Positions 1 to 10,600 of a DNA stretch of 64,000 bases are shown here, one piece after another. Source of the stretch: Maylandia zebra (lineage: Eukaryota; Chordata; Actinopteri; Cichliformes; Cichlidae). The DNA lies in the NCBI RefSeq assembly GCF_041146795.1, contig NC_135183.1, forward strand, positions 17,612,840 to 17,676,839, in the 5' to 3' direction. The translations under genes were made by a program, and so were the position numbers. Every line of letters starts with the position of its first letter. The stretch's first letter is position 1. The notes below the pieces were generated by a model. It ran no database searches and was not told the origin of the DNA. It was given only the letters and a program-made list of their open reading frames with translations.

Positions 1-3000
1 GATGCTCTCTGTGGTAGCCATGCCTGTGAAATCGGCTCCTTAGTTTTCTCTAACCTGTTCAAGGTGATGGGACCCAGGTGTGTCCCAGCATGCACCAAGG
101 TACCCTGGACAGGTCTCCAGCCCGGACGCTCCCGATCATACTGACGGATAAGTTAGCATCCTGCATTGGAACATCAGACTGAAGCACTTCCTGCTGAGGT
201 GCTCAGTCTGAAATACATCACCGGGTTTAGAGTGTTTGAGCAGAAGAAGCAGAAGAAGGAGGGCCTAAAGGTGTCAGTGTGGAGAGGACACATCAGGAGG
301 AAAAGTGAGGGGGTAACTGAGACGTGAGCTTTGGGCTGAGTTGGGCTTTAAACGGAGGACCTGGCTGATATTTTAGGGGAATCGAGTAAGCGTTTAATCC
401 CTCATAATCCTTTGTTTGTATTTTTAAGATCATCACCTGCTGGCAGATCAATGCAGCGCACCAAAAACTATTATATTTACTTCTGTATAATAAAGAAGGG
501 AACATTTCAAGTAAAGTACTTTTACATTTTAAGAATGTGCTGCTTTTTTGTACCGCTGCACATCGAGGCCGTGAAGGTAATTATCCAATCAAGGTTTCCT
601 AAGACGTACAAGCAAAAAGAAAGGAGGGCAAAGTTATTAAAAACAAAAAACAAAAAAAAAAAACTATAGATTGGCCTCAACAGAGAAAAGCCTGTCCTTT
701 ACACCAGTCTGCTTTGTTAAACCACGGTTAGTCCAGCAGAAATCCCTAAACCTTTACACGGCTTAATCAGCCCTGCAGAAGCTGGTAATGAGCCGCTGAG
801 GGATTAGACCCCCGAGTTTGTTTTCAGATGCTGGGAAAGATCTCCTGCTCGCTGGTATTTAGTATTTAGTATTTATTTATTTATTGTCATTGTCAAGAAC
901 AATGAAATTGCGTTTGGGGCTTCCATACAACCCAAAAAAAAAAAAAAAAAAAGAAGAAGAAAATAATAAATACCCCTTAAAACCCAAGTGTACATATTTA
1001 ACCCAGTGTGACTCCAATGCAATAAGACAATCCTTAGCAATAATGTTCGTAGAAAACCACGATGAGGAAAAATGGAGGGTACCACTCCCTGAAATCCGGA
1101 TGGATGGACGGACGTCATGGCCCGCCTCTGGCCCACGCTCTCCAATGTCCAGCTAATGAGCAGAGCTGAAGTCTGACTCAGTATACCAGGCTGACCTCTG
1201 ACCCTCACTGACTAATCTATGTGCAAAACTGAAATAAGTGAATACCAAGGAGGCAGAGTCTTTAAACGGCTGTAAACTGTTTCTGAGGTAAGCAGGCAGT
1301 TTTTAACACCTGCCTCTCTGTATTTACCCCATCACTATTTCCCCACCTTCAGCCACGTCTCATGGCTCTAATCACCCCACCGCTGCCTCACTAACCAGCT
1401 CCAAAAGTCTCAGCTGATTTTCACTGATTTCAATGAAAAATGAGCAAAGAACAGACTCCACAGCAGGTGGGCCTGATTTCTTATCTGATCTTAGACAACC
1501 CCCCGGGGCCAAATCTGCCTTTATGCTCTTATTATTTCCATTTTATGTCCATATGTTGCTTATTTACAGATTAATCAGTGTAATCTTGTAATTAGACAGT
1601 AAACCAGAGTTTAGACTGGATCATAAAGGCCTTTGGGTGGGTGACAGAACTACACTGAAGGCGATGAGTCCTCCTGTTGTTCTGAGTACTTGGTAAATAA
1701 ATTCTTCTCGGCTGACTGCCTGTTGTTGGTTTTTTAATACCTCCTCATTTGCTTTGCTTGTAAAATCTTACTTTTAATTAGTAACTTGTATGAACAGCTG
1801 CTGATCTGAGGACTTAAATGCAATACTTGGGTAAATATACTTGACACACTTTAGTAGTCTTACTAGTACCAGTATGGACAGTAAAAACTTGATCTTTACA
1901 TACACTGGGAGCTGCTTAATGTCAAAAACCCTTCTCTTTTTTTTTGTTTTTAAACATTTTTAGTGGAAGTGATGAAAAAAAAAAAGTTGCATATATATAA
2001 CCTGACTGTTTATTACAGAACTGAGATTCAAAGCCCCAAAGAGTCCTTGAGAGACAAAACTCAGCTGACATGAAAGCTGCACGTTTGTATCCACAAGTTT
2101 AATCTGAGCATAGCACTAACACACTCCGGATTACTGAGACGCTCCTGCATGCACACACCTGCTCTTCACAAACCAGGTTACTACAGCGCATGATGACCGA
2201 TTTCTGAGTAACCTGGTTTTCGTATGAGCGACTGCCGTCCCACAGAGCGGCACACAAAGCAAACAGAGCAGCTGCTCACAGCTGGAGGAGAGAGCAGAGA
2301 GTGTGCAGCAGCAGCTCACACAAGCAGACGGTCAGGGTTGATTTTCTGCTGAAATCTACTTTAAAAAGCAGCAGAAATGACTTCAGCATGCATCACAAAC
2401 ATGAACCAGGATACACCAAAAAGCACAAAACAAAACAAAAAGCTGGCGACCTTTAGATTTCAGCTCTTCTCGTGGTTATGGAGCAGGAGGTGATCACTCC
2501 TGCTAAATAACACTGTCCTGTTTTAGAGTTATCAGAATCCTGGAGGCTCAGCAGCGATCACAGTGTACAAAGTTAAATAAATGATCATTTTTTATTCTGT
2601 GAAGTTTAAGCACCTCATCTGCCCGCCTGCTTCATTTAGAGTCGTCAAATCTCACTCGAAACCTTATGACACACGCCTGAGGCTGCATGACGTTTCCTGT
2701 TTCCACGCTGACCTCGACTCTGGAAGCATTTTAGTGAAAACAAACACAAACACATTACTGGTCGCATGACAATGATGTCAGCGCAAACAGATACTGCTTA
2801 CATCATTGTCACTGGAACTACAGACATGAACCTTCTCCTACTGGAGGTCTCTTCCTGCTAAAAAGTAGTTCTTCCTCCCCACAGTCACCAAGTGCTGCTC
2901 GATTATTGGAGGGTTTTTTCTAATACTGTGTCGTCTTTACAATATGAGGAGACCATGAGGAGACTGTAGTCGTGACTTGGTGCTACATAAGTAAAAGCAG

Positions 3001-5322
3001 CTTCAAGTTGGTGATGAGTATTGCAGATGCTGAGAGTGAGTTGTACGAGCTCGGAGGCTACAGAAGTCTTATCCTTCCAGTGTAGGCCGAGATAACCTCA
3101 AGCCAGGACAACATGCTGACGTCATTATCTCAGCTATAAATGCAAACATCAGCTCAGCAGCATTTCTCTGAAGCACGTTTACACTAAAGGCTGCAAACAT
3201 GGATGGCCTTTGAATGTTAAAGATTCAGCCACTGCTGCGTTGGTTCATTGGAGCCAATACCTATCAGGACAACAGGTAAACTTAGTAAACTCTATATTGA
3301 ACACTTAAAGGAGAGGTTCGCGTGGAAGATTTCCACTTTAAAAATAAAAGTTTACGTCACAGACTTAAACCATGTCTGGGAAATCAGTCCAGTGTTGTTT
3401 AGAAACAAACTGTGACTGTTTGGAAGCCTGATGAGGCTCAAGGGGAACAATTTTCAAAGGCCCAAAATGCAATTTTCTTATGGCTGAGGGTCAGGGATGC
3501 TTATTTTTGATGATGGCTGAGACCTCACAGAGTTCACCCAGTAGAAACAGCTGACAGCTTGTCAGGTTGTAAAGATGTTCATTTCCGCTGTAAGGTTTTA
3601 ACCCTGGGCATCTGTGGGACTGACTCACTGCTGCCTCTGCTGAACGTCAGAGGAACAGTTGATGCTTCAGTGATGTCCTCTAACCTCACTGATCAACATG
3701 AGGTCATTCCAGCGTCACCCATCACCTTTAAAAAGCACACCATCCAGCAGTAGCCAATCAGAGGGCTGCATTCACACAAACACATTTCGATGAAAGCAGC
3801 CTTCCTCGCCCCCCTCTTCATCACATACATATATCTGTGCAGCTGCAGCCATGTGAAACTTTTAAAAAAGCCTTAATGACGCTCGCACACGGTTAAAGTG
3901 AGATGTAACCATGGTTACAGATGATGGCTTTGGTGTGGTCTTTGTTTCACTTCCAGCACAGAAATGGGACAAACATTAAAAACACACGTCTGATGGGCTC
4001 CGCCTGACGAGACCGCCATGACGCAACAGGGAGCAAGCAGAGCGGCAACGAATCAGTGAAGTCATTTTCTTTCCAGCACCAGCCAGGTGAAAGGTGGGCA
4101 CGTCAGCCGAGGAGAGACGCTCACACTCACAGCACCACTTTCACCTTTTCTGCTTCAATTTATTTATGAAATAAATAAATAAATCAAAAACTAAGCAGGT
4201 GATTCACTTCCTTGCAAGGTACATCGCCATGGCAACATTAAGCTGCAGACTTAACCTGCTCCAGATAAGAGATCAACAGGTATACACATTGCCTAGCGAC
4301 CAATCAAATCAAAGATCCTGCAGTCAGTGCGCCTCCCTGACTTTACGGTTTTATTGTTTGGTTTTATTTTTTTGTTCTTTTCTCACTCGCCATCAACACA
4401 CAGCGCACACTAATGTAAGGCCATCATCAGCCTATGTCAATGCACCACAACTAAACACTAGAGATACACTTAATGTTCAGTATTAAACTTTCAAGATGTG
4501 AATGTGAGAAGTAACCCACTGTGTGTGATAAACATGATGAGGATTGGGTACATGGAATCATACCTGTCGAGCATCATCTGGTGCTGGATCTTTAATGTGT
4601 GTGAAAGCATTCAGCTGGACTGATTTAAAGAGGTTCTACAGACATCCAGCCCTGCTGTCACAGATCACGCCACGTCTATTGTCATCAGTCTGTGCTCACC
4701 TGAGCTCCACATCCACAGACACACAGATTTACCTTCAGACACCTGAGCGAGCTCCACCTGCTTCTACGCAAGGTGAGGAACACGCCTGAAACCAGCCCGA
4801 CCTTTAAGAAAATTCAAAACAGCAGAGACCTGAGCGTTTACATCATCCCAATTTCGAAATGAACTTAAAGAAGAAACGTTTCATACAAATAAAATCACTG
4901 AGCGGGTCTAAAACTGTGGGCCTGGGCCCCACTGATGGGGCACGAAACCACTGGAGGTTCAACATGGATCCTTTTTTTATTACTGAGAATAAATGATAAA
5001 AAAGATTTAATGATGATTTAAAAAATGATTTCATATGAAACTATAATTACAGATGCATTTTCTTTTAATGCTCTCTACTCTTAACTTCCTGTTGACTATA
5101 GAGGTGCTTTTGTACTAACTTGCATGATCATAACCACAGTTACTTTGGCCAAGACTGAGATCAGACTTTGGAAAACTGAGACTTCTCCAAACTTTGAAAG
5201 AAAAAGAAGAAACTAATCAGATTTCCTTGAACTTTAATTCTAAATCAGCTGAATAAACTAAATGAATAGATGAATGTGAAGCGAGCTAAAGCTGCCTTTA
5301 TAGGGGACCAGACGACAGGATG
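1..5322. other. Presumed phf21b first intron, left part; no gene seen
   Basis: No coding exon was recognised on either strand. The stretch is ordinary AT-leaning teleost intronic DNA. It contains a poly(A)-type run near 935-952 beside a short fragment resembling a dispersed fish repeat (about 866-915), TATTTA-type simple sequence near 860-885 and 4158-4185, and a decayed repeat tail at 2838-3000 listed separately. Assignment to the phf21b intron is inferred from the exon at 8043-8096 on the minus strand and the absence of later phf21b exons in the window. Confidence 0.5.
2838..3000 (+). repeat. Decayed copy of a common teleost retroposon tail
   Basis: The order of short blocks (a GGAGGTCTCTTCCTGCTAAAA-like start, then a CACCAAGTGCTGCTC block, then TTGGTGCTACATAAGTAAA at the end) follows a 3' tail that recurs very widely in teleost genomes in LINE/SINE-type retroposons. 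The copy is diverged and lacks a clear target duplication. The family name is not assigned; recognition is from memory of the pattern and has not been searched. Confidence 0.5.
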
Positions 5323-5330
5323 TGCTAGAG

Positions 5331-5649
5331 CAGCGGTCCCCAACCCCCGGGCCTCGGACTGGTACCGGTCCGTGAGTCGTTTGGTACCGGGCCGCAAGAG
5401 TTGAAGCTCAGATGTGAAATGTATAGTTTTCAGGGGTTTTATCGGTTTTCAGCGTTATTTTGTTATCGTTTTTATCGTTAACTCGGTTTTCCTGGGTCTT
5501 TTCACGTGTGTTATGAATAAATTTTCTTTTTTTCGGTACCAGTACTAGTTTTATTTGTTGTATTTATCCGCGACACCTTAAAGGCCGGTCCGTGAAAATA
5601 TTGTCGGGCATAAACCGGTCCGTGGCGCAAAAAAGGTTGGAGACCGCTG
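5331..5649. mobile_element. hAT-type MITE, 319 bp, with 8-bp target duplication
   Basis: The ends are inverted repeats: CAGCGGTCCCCAACC on the left, and GGTTGGAGACCGCTG on the right which is its imperfect reverse complement. The flanks TGCTAGAG (5323-5330) and TGCTAAAG (5650-5657) match at 7 of 8 positions, as expected of an 8-bp hAT target duplication that has picked up one substitution. The interior repeats short GGTCCGTG and CCGGTCCGTG motifs and contains no transposase, so this is a non-autonomous element. Confidence 0.85.
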
Positions 5650-7050
5650 TGCTAAAGGCCTCTGAGGGATTGTGTAAACGATATCTGCCTGAAATACCAG
5701 AAACAACACTTCCAAACACAAAAACAGCTCTCGGCTCCATCACACCTCATCCTTCTTCAAACATCAGCTGCACCTGCTCAGTCTGTGATCCAGGCCCTTC
5801 CAGTCCCCCCTTCAAGGCTTTTAAAGAACTTTTTCAGGACCTGAAGCTGTTTAATCAACATCATATGCACAATTTACTACCACATCATGTTACAGCCCTA
5901 AACTTTAATCGTGAGTGTTAAACATTAAGTATAGCAAATAAATCACAACTTGAAGATGATCCTGGCATCACATGTAGGTGAAAGTAGAGCATTCAGGTGC
6001 CTCACAGACACCTCCACCGTCCTACATGCTGATACCAGCCTTCAAAACTTACCCAGAATGCACTTTGTGAAGGAAACAGATCAAACACCAGTGTTGGTTT
6101 CTGCTCCTCCATGTCACAGATCAAACTGCAGTTTATTCAGACTGTGATGGATCCTCACTGAAGGTCACAGTTCTTCAGATGGAAACTCTCACAGTGGGAT
6201 AAAACTGATCTTAAAAATGTGTTGTTATTTTTTTTTGGTGTAGATATGAAGTTATGAGGGCTCAAAAATGCTGTAATAATAAATAAAGAGCTCTGAATGT
6301 TTGCACTTTGAAGGTAAACTGTGACATGCCTTCATCAAACACATTAAAGCTGGTTCTGGGGCGCCGTGGAGAAAGTTCTCTCAAATTTTTGCTTCAAATA
6401 TTTGTGGATATCGAAGCCTTTCCTCCGACGCTCCTCACAAACATCCACCTTTAGGCCTCAAACCACGACCCTGAAATGACCTCCAGGGCTTTTCCTTTTA
6501 CCTCTCTAACCCCCACCCTCCTGCTCGGCTGTGAGTTCATGTTATTTCTGTAAATGTAGATAAATGTGTTTAGACGTGTGCATGGAGGATTGAAGGCCGC
6601 TGTGTTTTAAGGAGGAAACATAAAGGTCACTAAAAAGAGAGAAAGAGGAGCGTGGTAATTAAAAACATCGGTGTGCCGTGCTGACTGAGCTTTCTGTCGC
6701 TGCCTCCCCTCCCCCTGCTCCTCCACACCAAAAACAGCATCAAAGCAATCAAAATGGTAATGTTAGGCATGAATGGGGCCCATCCCCCCTTTACTCCACC
6801 ACCTCCTCCTCCTGCCTGAAACTCTGCAGACTTTTTTTCCCTCTTCAGCTAGAGGAGGGGGAGGAAGAGGAAAAGGAGGAGTAGGAGGGGGGCAGGAGGT
6901 AGTAACCCCCCCCCTTTTTTTCCTCTCAAAATGGAAGCTTCCACTACCAAACTAAAGAAGAAGATGGATTAGTTAAAGTTTACCAGCAGCCAATCAGGAG
7001 CTGAGGAAGCTGCACTGTGTAGGAAATAAAGTGAGACACAAACAGAAGAG
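5650..7050. other. Presumed phf21b intron 1; no gene seen
   Basis: No exon is supported. A pyrimidine/purine-asymmetric, G- and A-rich block at about 6840-6930 (GAGGAGG-type runs, then a C run and T run near 6905-6922) explains several spurious open frames. GC content rises from about 7050 into the CpG island. Confidence 0.45.
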
Positions 7051-8042
7051 AAAGAGTGCACGGATGGAGAGCAGCTCCTTCTTCTTCCTCTGATAAATGA
7101 GGGGGAAGTTGGGTGCGCTGCTGCCGGGCTGGGACCGGCCGGCGGGGCGGTGCAGCGCCGCGGAGGAGCTCCGAGGAGCTGTCCGCGGTGCTGAACACCA
7201 TCCAGCCCGGCTCCACGCTCCGCAGCATCCGCCTCAAAGTTAACCAAACATCCGCCACCTCCACATAAAGACCGAGTATTAAAGAAAAGTGAAAGCGAAT
7301 CAAAGGCACCCTCTGAGGTCATGTGACCAAGAGGGACTAACAGCAGCAGAGTAAACCGTGTCAAATACGCTGAAATTAAACTACTCCATGATGGTTCTGA
7401 GAGCTGTGTGAGGTACTCAAAGTCCGGCACAGCTCCTCCATCTGTCCGCCGAGCCGCTCCGCTCTCATCCCCGCTCTCCAGAAACATGTCGACCAACTCA
7501 AAATGGACGCTAAAATTCCCCCAACATTACACAACTTTGAGAGGCCGAGCAGGAGCCACTTCCAGCCCGCAGAGCGGGGCAGAGAAGCGGCCCCGGTATG
7601 CCCCTCAGAGACCCCCACACAGCGGGGAAACTTCACGCAGAGCGGGTTTAAGCCGATAAAGTTTCTCACACAGTCCGGCCATAATTACCTGCGGCTGCCG
7701 CTTCATCTGCGCCACTACATGCAGGAAAAAGTGCCTCAAGTTAACAAAGCCGCACTCTTTGCACCTCTTCATAAATATTCAGGTCGCGTCCTGATCGCCA
7801 CACAGCACCAGCAGCAGCACCGCATTATCACCGCTCCACATTCTTGTTGCTCGCAGAAAAACAGCCACGGCAATCAGACAAAGTGCTGCCCAAAGTGCCC
7901 TCGGTCAGCGGGACCGGGAAACGGCCGCCGGCGGACATTTTAAGCAGCGAGATGTCGCAGAGTTGCTCCCCGGGAGTGAGCAGCTCTGAGCCCGCTGCTC
8001 GGAACGCCACTGAAGGCGAGAACAACACGATGTTTCGTTTAC

Positions 8043-8096
8043 CTGATGACATTGGATCTCTACTTTCAGCGCCTCTTGCAGGCCTTGTAGTTCCAT
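8043..8096 (-). CDS. phf21b: PHD finger protein 21B, first coding exon only
   Basis: The 18 codons give MELQGLQEALKVEIQCHQ, the characteristic start of PHF21A/PHF21B (BHC80 family) proteins. The exon ends at CAG followed by a good GTAAAC donor, in phase 0. The ATG has A at -3 and G at +4, a strong initiation context. PHF21 proteins are nuclear; their PHD finger reads histone H3 unmethylated at K4, and PHF21A is a subunit of the LSD1-CoREST complex. The PHD finger and later exons were not found in 1-8042, so the remainder should lie left of the window. The peptide alone cannot separate PHF21A from PHF21B; the B symbol rests on synteny, since human PHF21B lies upstream of NUP50 on the opposite strand. 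The frame is open upstream of the ATG, but that sequence shows no family similarity. Confidence 0.85.
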
Positions 8097-8532
8097 GTTC
8101 CGACCAGGAAAGCACTTTTCTCCCACTTTCGACGCGGCCGAGACCAAGTTTGAGTGATTTTAAAGATTTTTTTAAGCGACAATAACAATTGAAAGAAGAA
8201 CTACTCGGGCTGCAAAGCAAGTTCTCGCTTCTTTTTACAGCCCAGGACTCATCACCCACTTTCCGCCCGTCTTCAAAAGTGCTCCAAACCCGGCGGGAAG
8301 AGCTCGGGCTTCGCACGGCTCCTCTCCAGAAGACCACCGAGCGTCGACGGGTCTGACCGGGCAGCCGGGTCGCTTTTCTTTCGCTAATTTTAAGTTGAAA
8401 AACGGGGACTATATTTTGTCCGAGTCCGCGGCTTGATTTCACTTTGCCTGGGGAAAAGTTGCGCTTCGGCTGTCAATGGTAATTCTGAAGTTCCCGGATG
8501 GAGCAGCGAGAGCAGACCCCCTCCTCCCTGTT

Positions 8533-8552
8533 TCACTGCGCATGCGCAGTGA
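8533..8552. promoter_or_regulatory. NRF1-type palindrome in the phf21b promoter
   Basis: TCACTGCGCATGCGCAGTGA is a perfect 20-bp palindrome centred on TGCGCATGCGCA, the NRF1 consensus. It lies about 440 bases upstream of the phf21b ATG at the edge of the CpG island, a typical position for a site controlling a housekeeping or neuronal CpG promoter. Confidence 0.75.
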
Positions 8553-8599
8553 GCGGGGGGTTAGTTACAGTCAGGTTTTATGATTAAAAGTCGTGTTTT

Positions 8600-9840
8600 T
8601 ACCCCTTTGGTCGCAATAAAACGGCACCTAGTCACACTCTGATGGTTCAGAGAGGTCTAGTTAAAAGAAAAGATAAATAAAAGCTGGTCAATGTGTGAAT
8701 TACACTGAGCTTTTCACATTCAAACCTAAAGTGCTGGATTGTAAATAAAATTGCTTCATTACAGTCATTACAAAATCTCTAGTTATTCTACAGACTTCAA
8801 TTATAAATATAACACATATATAACACATGTATAGAAAATCCACATAGATTTAGGATATAAGTTATAAAAAGTTTCTTCAGCTGCAACACTAACAAACTAA
8901 AGGCTTACCTAACATCCGAAAATGGTCTTTTATCCACAGGATGCCCACATATAATAATCACTTTAAGCTTAGATACTGTATTTTTATACCATTAAATAAG
9001 ATTAAAAATAACACACAAAAACTGTGAGCAGCTTTACAGAAAATAAACATAATAAAGCTTTAAAAGTCATAACAGGGCTTTAATATGACAGCTACACCCA
9101 GTTCACACAAGCCAACCTGCATCACATGACCCTCACCTGTTTGGAAACTCACAGCAACTTTAGATTTCTCTACTAATAATATCCTAACCCTCATTAATAC
9201 TTAATGTGCATGATAAATAATATGTAGGCTGTGTCAGCTGCTTCTTTGAGTCATAATGTTTTGATGTTAGGTACCACATGCACAGTTATTTTGTTAATTA
9301 AGCTGCATCAGGATACACAATATGAGTAAAAGTCAGAAATGAAAACCTGTTGATTTAATAAAAAATAAACTACACCAAACTCACATTGTGTATGTTTTTG
9401 TGATGTAAAGGTTTTGTCATTTTCACAGTTAGGCACATCTGCACTGATATTTTTAACACAACAAACAAACACACCAAAATATGTTCACTTAAAGTGGTTG
9501 AGTGGAAGGAAAAGAAAGGATGGGTATTTAAAGGCATTAAACAGTAAGTAGTGATGTAAATAGGTTGGATTTGAAGCATTCATAAAAGACTGATTTTTGT
9601 TACATGTGACATCAACTATACAAATTAAAACTATTTAAAAAAAAAATAAAGATGACTTTAAGTGTGGATATTCATCAAAAATAAACCCAGTGTGGCTTTT
9701 TTTCGTGAACACATGTTATTCCTGTCATACATGTGAAATAATGCTTGTTTAAACTCCTGCCCAGCGTCGCAGTGGAGCTGACTCGGGCAGAACAGTCTTT
9801 GTGTTGTTTACTCCTTTAACATGGATGCTCTGCAGGTTTA
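8600..9840. other. AT-rich intergenic DNA, no gene seen
   Basis: AT-rich sequence with several short TATAT/ACATAT tracts (for example 8805-8830) separates the two CpG-rich islands. No exon or named repeat could be supported. Confidence 0.5.
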
Positions 9841-9849
9841 AACATGGCA

Positions 9850-10600
9850 GCAGCAGCGTTCACTCCACTCTCAACTTCCTGAGACAGAGACGCGAGGGGG
9901 GGGGGGGGTAGCAGAAATGCCCCTCAGCAGGACGAACATCCACCCACACCTGCCCCTGTACACTTTCTACCTCGTCACATGAGCACAAAGAGCTCTGCTG
10001 GGTTAGTTTCTCCTCACAAATCTGCCCCTTCTCCCCCATTTCTGTCAGTCTGACTCTGGCCCCGCCCCATCTTCCTCCTCCCGCCCTCTGGCCGCAAGCC
10101 AAGCTGCGATTGGTCCAGACTGCTTGCAAATAAAAACGGGAGCATGGTTGATGGAGGAAAGCCAATCAGGAGTTGCAAAGGAAAAGCGACAAGAAGGAGA
10201 ACCAATGAGCGTGAAGGAGGTAGCGGAGGTGGCGGGGCCGCCCCGGCAGTAAGCGTGATGGGAGATGAAAGAGCGGGGATGGCAGCCGGTAACGTCTGAA
10301 TCAACCGAGAACTCCGGACCCTGAGCTGCACGCGGACTTCAGCTTGTCTCAGACCGACGCTGTGACGCGTCTCTGAGGCGCAGCACCGCGGAGGAGCCGA
10401 CCCTAGCACCACGGACAGAGGCAGCCGCGTGGGAGGGACTACTTCTTCATGTGCTCTAAGTGTGAGGAGGTTCCGCTCACTGGTCCTCACACAGGCCGCA
10501 GAGAAGCCGCAGCACGGAACTGTAACACGGACCTGCCTCTGTCTGCACTTCCGGTCTCCACCAGAGGCGCTCTGAGGGGTCAACAGTCAACTGGGTTTAT
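9850..10600. promoter_or_regulatory. Second CpG-rich island with CCAAT boxes, gene unassigned
   Basis: GC-rich and CG-rich sequence, densest from about 10020 to 10590, carries CCAAT at 10162-10166 and 10202-10206 and the inverse ATTGG at 10109-10113, an AAATAAAA-like motif near 10127, and a run of 13 G at 9896-9908. Plus-strand sequence near 10250-10300 contains short ATG-led frames followed by a plausible GTAACG donor near 10291, but no recognisable protein. It could be an alternative upstream promoter of phf21b, a divergent lncRNA promoter, or the first exon of an unrecognised gene. Confidence 0.5.

Larger units (their letters stand above)
7050..8600 (-). promoter_or_regulatory. CpG island and probable promoter of phf21b
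   Basis: This block is clearly richer in CG dinucleotides than its surroundings, for example around 7125-7210, 7430-7660, 7860-7990 and 8230-8350. It encloses the first coding exon of phf21b and extends about 450 bases upstream of that ATG on the minus strand, ending near a perfect NRF1-like palindrome at 8533-8552. That layout fits a broad CpG promoter with its transcription start between about 8100 and 8530. The exact start site and 5' untranslated exons cannot be read from sequence. Confidence 0.7.

Noticed and set aside
6969-8442. Several long frames on both strands in the phf21b CpG island (for example 6969-7496 and 7828-8442)
   Set aside because: Stop codons are rare in CG-rich DNA. 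Only the 18-codon MELQ peptide matches a known family; the others resemble nothing and overlap one another in different frames.
10014-10583. 189-codon minus-strand frame in the second CpG island
   Set aside because: The open frame follows from GC-rich composition; the peptide is low-complexity and shows no recognised domain or splice-flanked start.
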